Assembly: GCA_014361165.1 (NCBI GenBank)
Contig: JACIWD010000015.1
Coordinates: forward strand, 1 to 20,782
Direction of reading: 5' to 3'
Source: Candidatus Mnemosynella bozhongmuii
GTDB lineage: Archaea; Halobacteriota; Archaeoglobi; Mnemosynellales; Mnemosynellaceae
Length of the DNA stretch: 20,782 bases
In this document: positions 1-7,495 of the stretch, piece after piece
Layout of the letters: every line of letters starts with the position of its first letter
Position numbering within the stretch: position 1 is the first letter of the stretch
Program-made: the position numbers and the translations under genes
Notes under the pieces: generated by a model
Databases searched by the model: none
What the model saw: only the letters and a program-made list of their open reading frames with translations
What the model was told of the DNA's origin: nothing

Positions 1-510
1 CATCTCAAAATCCATCTTGAACTCGGTGATTTCGAAAGCGAAGATGTGCTCAGAAGAGTTCTGAGGGAGCTCTCACCTTCTGTCTCCTCAATTGGCATGA
101 ATGAGCTTGAGCTGAGAAGAGTCTGCTCAGTTCTGTCAGTTCCATTCGAGGACTCTCCTGAATCTATGGTCAGCTCAGCGAGAAAAATCTCGGAAATTCT
201 CGAAACTCCGGTTGTGGTTCATCATCCTCTCTTCTCCTTTTCAGCGGGTGATGGGATAGATGAAAGGGATCTTGCTCTTGGTGTTCTCACAGCCTCCACG
301 AAAGCCTCCTTCTCGGAAGTGACTCCTGAAAATGCGAGAAAGATGGCTCTTTCAGCAGAACTCCATCCCGAGGGACTCAGAGCAGTTGAGAGAATTGGAG
401 AGAGAGCTTCAGCGGCATTTCCCTCAATTCTCATAAGAAGCTTCTCAACCTCGGTGGGACTCGGCGATCAGTTCTCCGCGGGTTACATGATGTCGGTTCT
501 TTCGAGATAA
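1..510 (+). CDS. ADP-dependent sugar kinase (glucokinase/phosphofructokinase family), C-terminal part
   Basis: The first 169 codons visible are the 3' part of a longer gene; the reading frame is open to the window edge, so the true start lies upstream. The protein matches the archaeal ADP-dependent glucokinase/phosphofructokinase family of ribokinase-like fold: an HLELGDF-type segment right at the edge, then SSIGMNELEL, and near the C-terminus VGLGDQFSAG, which is the GxGD motif whose Asp is the catalytic base in this family. It would phosphorylate glucose and/or fructose 6-phosphate with ADP as donor, feeding the modified archaeal Embden-Meyerhof pathway in the cytoplasm. The residues that separate glucokinase from phosphofructokinase activity are outside the window. 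The next gene downstream is the gluconeogenic aldolase/phosphatase, behind its own promoter. Family assignment is fairly sure; substrate is not. Confidence 0.8.
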   Translation, partial: HLKIHLELGDFESEDVLRRVLRELSPSVSSIGMNELELRRVCSVLSVPFEDSPESMVSSARKISEILETPVVVHHPLFSFSAGDGIDERDLALGVLTASTKASFSEVTPENARKMALSAELHPEGLRAVERIGERASAAFPSILIRSFSTSVGLGDQFSAGYMMSVLSR

Positions 511-511
511 C

Positions 512-522
512 TTTTTATAAAA
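512..522 (+). promoter_or_regulatory. TATA box of the fbp-pgk-gap operon
   Basis: TTTTTATAAAA directly follows the stop of the kinase gene. An archaeal transcript would begin about 25 bases on, near 540-545, just upstream of the GAGGTGA ribosome site of fbp. The short 46-base gap and this box suggest separate transcription of fbp and the genes after it. An alternative AT-rich element is at 531-541. Confidence 0.55.
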
Positions 523-556
523 CTCCCTTCTTAATTATTAACTTGAGGTGATAGCT

Positions 557-1660
557 ATGGGAGAAAAAGTTACTCTTTCGGTTATAAAAGCGGATATAGG
601 AAGTTTTCCTGGACATTCCCGCGTTCATCCGGAGCTTCTGAAGAAAGCAGAGGAATCGATGAAAGAGGCGAAGGAGACCGGTTTGATTTTAGATTATCAT
701 GTGACAGCATGTGGAGATGACCTTCAGCTCATCATGACTCACAGGAAGGGAGAGGATAACAGCGAGATCCATGAGCTTGCATGGAACACATTTCTGAAAT
801 GTGCAGAGATTGCGAGAAGTCTGAAGCTCTACGGAGCAGGACAGGATCTTCTGAGCGATACATTCAGCGGAAATGTCAAGGGAATGGGACCTGGAGTCGC
901 GGAGCTGGAGTTCGAGGAGAGACCCTCGGATCCGGTGATAGTTTTCATGGCAGATAAAACAGAGCCGGGTGCATGGAACATAATTCTCTACAAGATCTTC
1001 GCAGACCCCTTCAACACGGCGGGTCTGGTGATAGATCCGAGCATGCATGATGGATTCATTTTCGAGGTTCACGATCTTTTCGAGAACAGGAAAATTGAGC
1101 TGAAGACGCCCGAGGAATCATATGATCTTCTTGCCTTCATCGGAGCTCCTTCGAGATATGTCATAAAGAAGGTTGTCAAGAAGGACGGAACTCCGGCTGC
1201 AGCCTCATCAACACAGAGACTGAATCTGATAGCCGGAAGATATGTCGGGAAAGACGATCCCGTGTGCATAGTCAGATGTCAGCACGGTCTTCCGGCTGTT
1301 GGAGAGGTTCTCGAACCATTTGCAACACCGAGAATTGTTGCCGGATGGATGAGGGGCAGTCACCACGGACCTCTCATGCCTGTTTCGGTGAAAGATGCCC
1401 ATCCAACGAGGTTTGATGGACCTCCAAGAGTCATCGCTCTCGGATTCCAGATTTCAAACGGAATGCTCGTTGGTCCGGCAGACATGTTCGATGATCCCGC
1501 TTTCGATCTTGTGAGGATGAAGGTGAATGAGCTTGCCGACATCTTCAGAGCTCAGGGTCCATTTGAGCCTCACAGACTTTCCATGGAGGAGATGGAGTAC
1601 ACAACACTTCCCGCTGTTGAGAAGAAGCTTGAGGGAAGGTGGAAACCACTAGAGGAGTGA
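557..1660 (+). CDS. fbp: Bifunctional fructose-1,6-bisphosphate aldolase/phosphatase
   Basis: 367-residue protein, the usual length for the archaeal class V FBPase with built-in aldolase activity. It condenses glyceraldehyde 3-phosphate and dihydroxyacetone phosphate and then removes the C1 phosphate to give fructose 6-phosphate, making gluconeogenesis one-way. Seen in the sequence: N-terminal KADIGSFPGHS and the metal-binding GDDLQL, YGAGQDLLSDTFSGNVKG near residues 92-108, and GRYVGKDDP, where Tyr229 and Lys232 coincide with the general acid and Schiff-base lysine numbers I recall for the crenarchaeal enzymes. The ATG at 557 was chosen because GAGGTGA (545-551) sits at good spacing; an in-frame GTG at 548 lies inside that site. 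It is followed closely by pgk, so the two are likely co-transcribed. Confidence 0.95.
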   Translation: MGEKVTLSVIKADIGSFPGHSRVHPELLKKAEESMKEAKETGLILDYHVTACGDDLQLIMTHRKGEDNSEIHELAWNTFLKCAEIARSLKLYGAGQDLLSDTFSGNVKGMGPGVAELEFEERPSDPVIVFMADKTEPGAWNIILYKIFADPFNTAGLVIDPSMHDGFIFEVHDLFENRKIELKTPEESYDLLAFIGAPSRYVIKKVVKKDGTPAAASSTQRLNLIAGRYVGKDDPVCIVRCQHGLPAVGEVLEPFATPRIVAGWMRGSHHGPLMPVSVKDAHPTRFDGPPRVIALGFQISNGMLVGPADMFDDPAFDLVRMKVNELADIFRAQGPFEPHRLSMEEMEYTTLPAVEKKLEGRWKPLEE

Positions 1661-1662
1661 TT

Positions 1663-2871
1663 ATGACATTTCTGACTCTTGACGACGTTGAAACAGCCTC
1701 GAAGAGAGTTCTGCTGAGAATTGACGTCAACTCGCCAGTCTCTGAAAGCGGAAAGATAATGGACACTTCAAGATTCGAGCAGCATCTTGAGACCATCAGG
1801 GAGCTTCAGAACTCGAAGCTCGTTATAATGTCGCATCAGGGAAGACCCGGAGATGACGATTTCACCACCCTTGAACAGCATGCAGAGATTCTCTCCGAAA
1901 TGCTCGGAAAAGAGGTGGAGTATATCGATGATATCTTCGGTCCAGCTGCGAGGGAGAGGATAAAGAAGCTTGAGGACGGAGAAATTCTGATGCTTGAGAA
2001 CGTGAGATTCTACTCAGAGGAGATTCTCAACAGGCCTCCGGAGAGGCAGGCGCTCACACCGATGGTTCAGAAACTCTCTCCTCTTTTCGATCTTTTTGTT
2101 AACGATGCCTTCTCAACTGCTCACAGGTCTCAGCCATCCATGGTTGGCTTCTCAGTCACTCTTCCGAGCGTTGCCGGAAGGCTGATGGAAAGAGAGGTGA
2201 AGGCTCTCAGCAGGGTTGTCAAGAATCCTGAAAGGCCGGTCACCTTTGTTCTCGGGGGAAGGAAATATGAGGATTCGATAGAGGTCATAGAGAGCGCTCT
2301 CTCAAACAGAATAGCAGACAGGATTCTCACATGCGGAATGGTTGGAAATGTCTTCTTAGCCGTGAAGCATGGCATTGATGAGAAACAGCTTGGATTTGAG
2401 ATTAAGAGGGCGGTGAAGGATAAGGTCAGGCAGATTCTCAGGGTCTTCGAGGACAGAATTGAGATTCCTGTGGATGTCGCGTATCCTCTTAACGGATCAA
2501 GACATGAGATGCCGGTTGAAACGCTTCCGATAGGCCTTCCAATCTGGGATATAGGTTCAAAGACGATTGAGAAATACAGAAAAGTGATTCGGGAATCCGG
2601 AACAGTTGTTGCAAATGGTCCTGCCGGAAGATTTGAAGACCCTGATTTCGGAAAGGGAACTCTTGAGATTCTTGAAGCAATTGCGGAGAGCAGATGTTTC
2701 TCGGTTCTCGGCGGAGGCCATCTGATAGCAGCAGCCTCAAAGCTCGGTCTTCTGGATAAGTTCAGCTATGTGAGCACCTCTGGAGGAGCTCTTCTGACTT
2801 TCGTCTCCGGAAAGCCTCTTCCTGCTGTCATTGCGCTTGAAAAGGCTGCAGAAAGGTTTGGAAGGAGGTGA
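1663..2871 (+). CDS. pgk: Phosphoglycerate kinase, archaeal type
   Basis: 402-residue cytoplasmic enzyme interconverting 1,3-bisphosphoglycerate + ADP and 3-phosphoglycerate + ATP. N-terminal domain motifs include LLRIDVNSPV, MSHQGRPG and LENVRFY, then FVNDAFSTAHRSQPSMVGF for the triose-phosphate side; the C-terminal domain has VVANGPAGRFEDPDFGKGT and the nucleotide-binding VLGGGHLIAAAS. The GGGH form in place of GGGD, and the overall shape, are those of archaeal PGKs. It begins two bases after the fbp stop; the ATG at 1663 follows an AGAGGAGTGA ribosome site, and the longer in-frame GTG-type extension into fbp was discarded. Its TGA stop is part of the GGAGGTGA ribosome site of gap, so translation of the two is likely coupled. 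Confidence 0.95.
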   Translation: MTFLTLDDVETASKRVLLRIDVNSPVSESGKIMDTSRFEQHLETIRELQNSKLVIMSHQGRPGDDDFTTLEQHAEILSEMLGKEVEYIDDIFGPAARERIKKLEDGEILMLENVRFYSEEILNRPPERQALTPMVQKLSPLFDLFVNDAFSTAHRSQPSMVGFSVTLPSVAGRLMEREVKALSRVVKNPERPVTFVLGGRKYEDSIEVIESALSNRIADRILTCGMVGNVFLAVKHGIDEKQLGFEIKRAVKDKVRQILRVFEDRIEIPVDVAYPLNGSRHEMPVETLPIGLPIWDIGSKTIEKYRKVIRESGTVVANGPAGRFEDPDFGKGTLEILEAIAESRCFSVLGGGHLIAAASKLGLLDKFSYVSTSGGALLTFVSGKPLPAVIALEKAAERFGRR

Positions 2872-2876
2872 AAAAA

Positions 2877-3875
2877 ATGGTTAGAGTTGCGATAAACGGA
2901 TTTGGAAGGATAGGCAGGGTAACATACAGGGCTGCGATGAACAGAGATGATATTGAGATCGTTGCAGTCAATGACCTTGCTGATGCGAAAACACTGGCAT
3001 ATCTTCTGAAATACGATTCCGTTCACGGGGTTCTGAAGGAGGATGTGAGGGCTGAGGAAGGTGTCATCAGAGTTGGAAGCAGGGAATTCAGAGTTCTTTC
3101 AGAGAGAGACCCTGAAAATCTTCCCTGGAAGGAGCTTGAAGTGGATGTGGTCATCGAATCAACCGGACTCTTCAGAGATAGAGACAAGGCTTCAAAGCAT
3201 CTCAGAGCCGGAGCCCAGAAGGTCATAATTTCGGCTCCCTCGAAAGATGCGGATCTCACTGTTGTTGTGGGCGTGAATCATGAGGAATACGATCATTCCA
3301 GGCACCATGTCATCTCAACCGCTTCCTGCACAACAAACTGTCTTGCTCCGCTTGTCAAGGTTCTCCATGATGAATTCGGAGTTGAGAGAGGCTTCATGAC
3401 AACCGTCCATGCTTACACGAATGATCAGAGAATTCTTGATATGATTCACAGGGATTTGAGAAGGGCGAGAGCAGCTGCGGTGAACATCATTCCCACCTCA
3501 ACAGGAGCAGCCTCAGCACTCCATCAGGTCATTCCGGATATGAAGGGCAGGATGGATGGGATTGCCCTGAGAGTTCCCGTGGCAGATGCATCGATAGTGG
3601 ATCTCGTTGCAGTTCTCGGGAAAGATGTCACAGCAGAGGAGGTGAACGAAGCTCTCAAGAAAGCCTCGGAGAGTTACCTCAGAGGAATCCTCGAATTTAC
3701 AATGGATCCAATCGTTTCATCGGACGTCATAGGAAATCCTGCATCCTCAATTGTTGATGGACTTTCAACAAATGCAATGGGCAACATCGTGAAGGTTCTT
3801 TCATGGTACGACAATGAGTGGGGCTATTCGAACAGGATGCTTGATATGATTGAAATCATGTATGGTCTCCGTTAA
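2877..3875 (+). CDS. gap: Glyceraldehyde-3-phosphate dehydrogenase, bacterial class I type
   Basis: 332-residue oxidoreductase making 1,3-bisphosphoglycerate from glyceraldehyde 3-phosphate with NAD(P)+ and phosphate. Rossmann motif INGFGRIGR at residues 6-14, catalytic Cys151 in STASCTTNC, His178 in TTVHAYTND, the phosphate-site SxxT segment IIPTSTGAA, and the terminal WYDNEWGYSNRM. These are signatures of the bacterial/eukaryotic class I family, not of the archaeal class II enzyme. Asp33 (in VNDL) is the residue that binds the adenine ribose in NAD-specific forms, but the Leu-Pro pair that normally follows (B. stearothermophilus 187-188) reads Met189-Ile190, so cofactor use is uncertain. 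ATG at 2877 follows a strong GGAGGTGA; an in-frame GTG at 2868 sits inside that site. Genes for archaeal-type partners flank it, suggesting replacement by transfer. Confidence 0.95.
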   Translation: MVRVAINGFGRIGRVTYRAAMNRDDIEIVAVNDLADAKTLAYLLKYDSVHGVLKEDVRAEEGVIRVGSREFRVLSERDPENLPWKELEVDVVIESTGLFRDRDKASKHLRAGAQKVIISAPSKDADLTVVVGVNHEEYDHSRHHVISTASCTTNCLAPLVKVLHDEFGVERGFMTTVHAYTNDQRILDMIHRDLRRARAAAVNIIPTSTGAASALHQVIPDMKGRMDGIALRVPVADASIVDLVAVLGKDVTAEEVNEALKKASESYLRGILEFTMDPIVSSDVIGNPASSIVDGLSTNAMGNIVKVLSWYDNEWGYSNRMLDMIEIMYGLR

Positions 3876-5166
3876 GAGATTTCTTCCACTTCTCATCTTT
3901 CTTCTTCTCCTCTCATCTCAGCTCTCATCCGATTCTCCATCCAGGGTTTATGTTCTTGAGATTCATGGAACCGTAACGCATGGAACGAGCGAGTATGTTC
4001 TCAGAGGGATCAGCGAGGCGAACAGAAACGGAGCTCAGGCAATTCTCATTCTTCTCGATACTCCGGGAGGCCTCCTCGATGCAACTCTCGAGATTGTCAA
4101 GGCGATTGAGAACTCTTCTGTCCCGGTAATCACGTATGTCTATCCCAGAGGTGCGATTGCGGCATCAGCAGGAACATTCATTCTTCTGAGCGGTCATATT
4201 GCCGCGATGTCTCCCGGAACTTCAATCGGTGCAGCAACTCCTGTTCAGATATCTCCCGAGGGCATGACAGCCGCTGAGAGGAAAGTTGTAAACTTCTATG
4301 CTTCATATCTCAGAAGTCTCGCTGAAGAGAGAGGAAGAAACGGAGAGATTGCAGAGAAGTTCGTTACGGAGGCTCTCTCGCTCGGATCCCGGGAAGCTCT
4401 TGAAAAAAATGTAATTGAGTTCATTGCAGACAGCCCTGAGGAGCTTCTTGAAATGCTGAATGGAAGCGCAGTGAAGGTTGGTGGAAAAGAGGTCATTCTG
4501 AGAACCTCCAGCGCGAGCATGATTCATCTGGAGAGAAATCTCTCCGAGAGAATTCTTGATTTGCTCAGCAATCCGCAGATCTCCTTCATCTTTCTCATGA
4601 TCGGGATCTATTCCCTCATCTTCGGTCTTGCATCACCCGGTACATATATACCCGAGACCATCGGTGCAATTTTCCTTCTCATTGCTCTTTACAGCCTCGG
4701 GCTTTTTGAAGTTCAGCTTTTTGCCCTCTTCTTAATTCTTCTCGGAATTCTCTTCTTCATAGCAGAGCTCATGACTCCAACATTCGGAGCTCTCACAGTT
4801 GCCGGTGCAATCTGCATATTCCTCGGAGCAATTCTTCTGCCAGTCGAGCCGTTTCTTCCAAGAGAGTGGTATTCCTCATTCCTTGCTCTCTCTGTGGGAA
4901 TAACTGCTGCAACTGCCCTCTTTTTCATCTTCGGAATCTCTGCTGTTCTGAGAGTCAGAAAAAGAAGGGCAAGGGTTGGAGGAGATGAGCTGATAGGAAT
5001 GGAGGGAGTTGCAATTACGAGAATTGAGGGAGAGGGCCAGGTCAAGGTCAGAGGGGAAATATGGAAAGCTTTCAGCGAAGAGGTTATAGAGGAGGGAGAG
5101 AAAATTGTTGTCGTCTCCCGTGAGGGACTGAAACTGAAAGTCAGGAAAAAAGGAGGTGAAAAATAA
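3862..5166 (+). CDS. nfeD: NfeD-family membrane serine protease (long form)
   Basis: 434-residue protein with three parts: an N-terminal signal/anchor segment (about residues 6-22), a ClpP-class protease domain (about 28-215), and a C-terminal block of about five membrane helices (about 235-360) ending in a small soluble OB-fold NfeD domain (about 375-430). Ser102 in AASAGTF is the expected nucleophile and Lys141 in AERKVVNF is the likely partner base, as in the Pyrococcus 1510-N Ser/Lys protease that cleaves the stomatin C-terminus. The next gene is a stomatin with no gap between stop and start, the classical partner pairing. The ATG at 3862 overlaps the end of gap by 14 bases; an in-frame TTG at 3850 is possible but less likely. 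It probably acts in membrane protein quality control. Confidence 0.9.
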   Translation: MVSVKRFLPLLIFLLLLSSQLSSDSPSRVYVLEIHGTVTHGTSEYVLRGISEANRNGAQAILILLDTPGGLLDATLEIVKAIENSSVPVITYVYPRGAIAASAGTFILLSGHIAAMSPGTSIGAATPVQISPEGMTAAERKVVNFYASYLRSLAEERGRNGEIAEKFVTEALSLGSREALEKNVIEFIADSPEELLEMLNGSAVKVGGKEVILRTSSASMIHLERNLSERILDLLSNPQISFIFLMIGIYSLIFGLASPGTYIPETIGAIFLLIALYSLGLFEVQLFALFLILLGILFFIAELMTPTFGALTVAGAICIFLGAILLPVEPFLPREWYSSFLALSVGITAATALFFIFGISAVLRVRKRRARVGGDELIGMEGVAITRIEGEGQVKVRGEIWKAFSEEVIEEGEKIVVVSREGLKLKVRKKGGEK

Positions 5167-5931
5167 ATGAGTTTGATAGCGGATCTCATAACGTATCTGG
5201 GAATCCTTCTGGTTGTCCTCGCATTTCTGTCCTCAGCAATCAAAATAGTGAAGGAATATGAAAGGGGTGTCATCTTCAGACTCGGAAGACTTGTTGGGGC
5301 AAAGGGACCGGGTCTCTTCTTCATAATCCCGATCTTCGACAAGATGGTCAAGGTTGATCTGAGAACGGTGACCTTTGATGTCCCTGTTCAGGAGGTCATA
5401 ACGAGAGACAATGTTCCCGTCAGGGTGAACGCAGTTGTTTATTACCGCGTTGTCGATCCCGAGAAAGCGGTTATACAGGTTGAAAACTATCACGAGGCAA
5501 CCTCTCAGATTTCCCAGACAACTCTCAGAAGCATAATCGGTCAGGTGGAGCTCGACCAGCTTCTTTCTGAGAGAGAGGAGCTCAACAAAAGACTTCAGCA
5601 GATCATAGATGAGGCAACAGATCCATGGGGTGTGAAGGTCTCAACCGTGGAGATAAAGGATGTTGAGCTTCCAAAGGAGATGCAGAGAGCCATGGCATCT
5701 CAGGCAGAGGCTGAAAGGAACAGAAGGGCAAGAATAATTCAGGCAGAGGGAGAGAGGCAGGCAGCAGAGAAGCTTGCTGAAGCTTCAAGAATTCTTGGAG
5801 AGAGCAAATATGCTCTGTATCTCAGAACTCTCCAGACAATTGCAGAGGTCTCCGCCGAGGGTTCGACCACAATAGTTCTTCCGCTTCCAATGGAGCTTCT
5901 CGAATTCTTCAAACGCTTCAGCGAGAAGTGA
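5167..5931 (+). CDS. Stomatin/prohibitin-family (SPFH) membrane protein
   Basis: 254-residue slipin-type stomatin. One N-terminal membrane segment (about residues 7-25), then the SPFH domain with YERGVIFRLGRL, GPGLFFIIP, DVPVQEVITRDNVPV and VDAVVYY-like VNAVVYYRVVDPEKAV, followed by an Ala/Glu-rich coiled coil (about 165-215) and a short hydrophobic tail around VLPLPMELLEFF that would be the site cut by the NfeD protease. The ATG lies immediately after the TAA of nfeD, with GGAGGTGA ending about eight bases upstream, so the pair is translationally coupled. Role known from the family: oligomeric membrane scaffold. It is the last gene of the fbp-led run; a pyrimidine tract follows. Confidence 0.93.
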   Translation: MSLIADLITYLGILLVVLAFLSSAIKIVKEYERGVIFRLGRLVGAKGPGLFFIIPIFDKMVKVDLRTVTFDVPVQEVITRDNVPVRVNAVVYYRVVDPEKAVIQVENYHEATSQISQTTLRSIIGQVELDQLLSEREELNKRLQQIIDEATDPWGVKVSTVEIKDVELPKEMQRAMASQAEAERNRRARIIQAEGERQAAEKLAEASRILGESKYALYLRTLQTIAEVSAEGSTTIVLPLPMELLEFFKRFSEK

Positions 5932-5947
5932 TGCTCTCTCCTCCCTC

Positions 5948-5953
5948 TTTTTT
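5948..5953 (+). terminator. Possible U-tract terminator after the stomatin gene
   Basis: A T6 run within a pyrimidine-rich stretch (about 5933-5957) lies between the stomatin stop and the eha promoter. Archaeal RNA polymerase can terminate at such U-tracts without a hairpin. The tract is short, so read-through into eha is possible. Confidence 0.35.
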
Positions 5954-5970
5954 CCTCAGTAAAAATAATA

Positions 5971-5983
5971 AAAATTATATATC
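5971..5983 (+). promoter_or_regulatory. Promoter (TATA box) of the eha operon
   Basis: AAAATTATATATC lies 36 bases upstream of the ehaA start, in the only real gap (87 bases) before the fifteen eha genes. Expected start of transcription is near 6003-6006, giving a leader of about 15 bases that contains the GGCGAGGGAG ribosome site. Confidence 0.65.
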
Positions 5984-6018
5984 GTGTTCCTCATGAAAAA
6001 TAGAGGCGAGGGAGAAAG

Positions 6019-6273
6019 ATGGAGATGTATGTGATTGGTTCGCTGATCTCTTTCCTGGTCGCAGCTCTCCTCAGGATGCCCCTGATTCCGAGAGATAAAT
6101 TCTCCTTCGAACCAACCGCTCTTTTTCCAACAGTCCCCATCACTCTCGGCTCTCTTTCAGTTGCAGACATCATCTCGGGTTTAAATCTCCCGCTCACCGC
6201 GGTCATCTCTTTCTTTGTTGCCCTCTTCGTTAAATATCTCCTCAGAAACCTCTTTCCGGTGGTGGAAAGTTGA
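6019..6273 (+). CDS. ehaA: Energy-converting hydrogenase A subunit A
   Basis: 84-residue membrane protein with two strong hydrophobic segments (about residues 4-20 and 58-78) separated by a stretch that includes FPTVPITLGSL. The identity comes mainly from position: it is first in a run that follows the methanogen eha order, and its size and hydrophobic pattern fit EhaA. Small Eha membrane subunits have no known catalytic role; they are thought to build the membrane arm that couples H2/ferredoxin chemistry to ion flow. The stop overlaps the start of the next gene (TTGA), so the two are coupled. Confidence 0.75.
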   Translation: MEMYVIGSLISFLVAALLRMPLIPRDKFSFEPTALFPTVPITLGSLSVADIISGLNLPLTAVISFFVALFVKYLLRNLFPVVES

Positions 6274-6764
6274 GTGAGGTGCTCTATATCATTGGAGCCT
6301 TCGTAATCTGCTGGCTGAACTTCGTGATAATAGATGTCTTCATGGGTCTTCCGGAAAGGCCAGGGGTCAGAGGTGTCAGGCAGATTGCCCAGTCCATCAA
6401 GGATTACGGGGGTCATCTGAACGGAGGATACATGATGGGGAACATAGTCTGCTCTCCAGATGCCTCGGCGGGGACTCTTTTGGCTTCATGCTGTTATTAC
6501 GCCTTTTCCTCCCCTCTCGGCGGTCTGATCGCGGCTCTTGCGGTCTTCTTCGGTAACAGAGTTTGTTCAGATCCCGGTTATGCCGGAACAACAGGAGCTC
6601 TGACCACGACTCTGTGGATTTATCTCTTCTCCCACTTTGGATTTCAGGCGGAGCATTTCATAGCCGGAATGGTTATTGCAATCTTCACAATTCAGGCCTT
6701 CCATCATCGATTATCTTCGAGGCTCCTTGCAAGAATAGCAAAGGCTCTGGGGGTGATAGAGTGA
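6270..6764 (+). CDS. ehaB: Energy-converting hydrogenase A subunit B
   Basis: 164-residue integral membrane protein with about four helices. It has a distinctive conserved-looking cytoplasmic or interfacial segment after the first helix, GLPERPGVRG, followed by GGHLNGGYMMGN and RVCSDPGYAGTTGAL. Two residues pairs with Cys (SCCYY, RVCSD) are visible, but no metal-binding pattern is formed. A TTG start at 6270 overlaps the ehaA stop, preceded by a GGTGGTGGAA site; a GTG at 6279 is an alternative. Size, order and sequence character fit EhaB of methanogens. Confidence 0.78.
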   Translation: MSEVLYIIGAFVICWLNFVIIDVFMGLPERPGVRGVRQIAQSIKDYGGHLNGGYMMGNIVCSPDASAGTLLASCCYYAFSSPLGGLIAALAVFFGNRVCSDPGYAGTTGALTTTLWIYLFSHFGFQAEHFIAGMVIAIFTIQAFHHRLSSRLLARIAKALGVIE

Positions 6765-7006
6765 TCATCGAGCTCATAGGTCTGATAACAGCTTACAGCG
6801 CTCTTATGGCTGTTCTGACCGAGGATTCGAGAAGGAAGATGCCATACATAAACGCAATGAACTTCGGAGTCACGGCTCTGATAGCTCTCTCTGTAAGACA
6901 CCCTCTTGCCGGACTCGCAGCTCTTGCGTATTTCATCTTCTCAACAATGGAATCGAATGCAATAGCGAGCACGATAGACAGATTGAAGGAGGCGGATGCG
7001 GAATGA
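6761..7006 (+). CDS. ehaC: Energy-converting hydrogenase A subunit C
   Basis: 81-residue protein with two to three hydrophobic segments: an N-terminal helix (about residues 2-20), and a second region about 36-64 after the polar TEDSRRKMPY loop. The GTG start overlaps the TGA of ehaB (GTGA). An upstream extension of the same frame exists within ehaB but has low-complexity, soluble-looking residues unlike the rest and was discarded. Assigned as EhaC from position between EhaB and EhaD and from size; individual function unknown. Confidence 0.72.
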   Translation: MIIELIGLITAYSALMAVLTEDSRRKMPYINAMNFGVTALIALSVRHPLAGLAALAYFIFSTMESNAIASTIDRLKEADAE

Positions 7007-7242
7007 TGGAGATGGTCTTCGCCTTTCTGCTCCTCATAGGTTCTGTTGCGGCAGCTCTCTATGTTGATCCCATTGACAAGATTCTGATGCTTACAATCGC
7101 ATCCGGCGGTCTCATAGGATTCACAGCTTTCATGAGAATGCTGGATGTTGCAATAGCGAGCTCAATTCTCATCCCTGTTTCCACGATAATCCTTCTGATA
7201 GGCCTGATAAGGCTGAAAGAGGTGAAGGGAGATGTACAGTGA
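7003..7242 (+). CDS. ehaD: Energy-converting hydrogenase A subunit D
   Basis: 79-residue protein that is almost entirely hydrophobic, with three predicted helices (about residues 3-19, 28-48 and 52-70) and a short charged C-terminus. GGAGG at 6988-6992 precedes the ATG at 7003, which overlaps the ehaC stop; an ATG one codon later is equally possible. Assignment as EhaD is by position and size. Small three-helix proteins of this kind in related Mbh/Mrp complexes belong to the ion-translocating part; applying that here is inference. Confidence 0.72.
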   Translation: MMEMVFAFLLLIGSVAAALYVDPIDKILMLTIASGGLIGFTAFMRMLDVAIASSILIPVSTIILLIGLIRLKEVKGDVQ

Positions 7243-7495
7243 CATTCTCCTTTACCTCGGCTCATTTCTTGTGCTTTTCGGAGCTGTGGCAGTCGTCTGG
7301 GGCCCGGAGGTTGGGAAGAGCGCGCTGGTGAGATACATAAATCTTGAAATATCCTCTTTCGGTGTTGCGCTCATCTTCCTCTATTACTTCGAAACCCTTG
7401 CACTTCTCACGTATGTCGCTGCAACCACGGTGATAACTCTCGTCTTCATACGTCTCTTCATCAAAATGGCTGAGATGGGGAGGTTGGAAAATTGA
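7232..7495 (+). CDS. ehaE: Energy-converting hydrogenase A subunit E
   Basis: 87-residue membrane protein with three hydrophobic segments (about residues 5-24, 39-54, 57-78). It starts 11 bases inside the end of ehaD behind a GGTGAAGGGAG site. The segment GPEVGKSALVRYINLEISSFGVALIFLYYFET is the most recognisable part: a charged loop leading into a helix. It is consistent with EhaE by position and size; no catalytic residues are expected. Confidence 0.72.
   Translation: MYSDILLYLGSFLVLFGAVAVVWGPEVGKSALVRYINLEISSFGVALIFLYYFETLALLTYVAATTVITLVFIRLFIKMAEMGRLEN

Noticed and set aside
4713..5351. 212-residue minus-strand open frame across the nfeD/stomatin junction
   Set aside because: Low-complexity Arg/Ser/Pro/Thr-rich shadow of two strong genes on the other strand.
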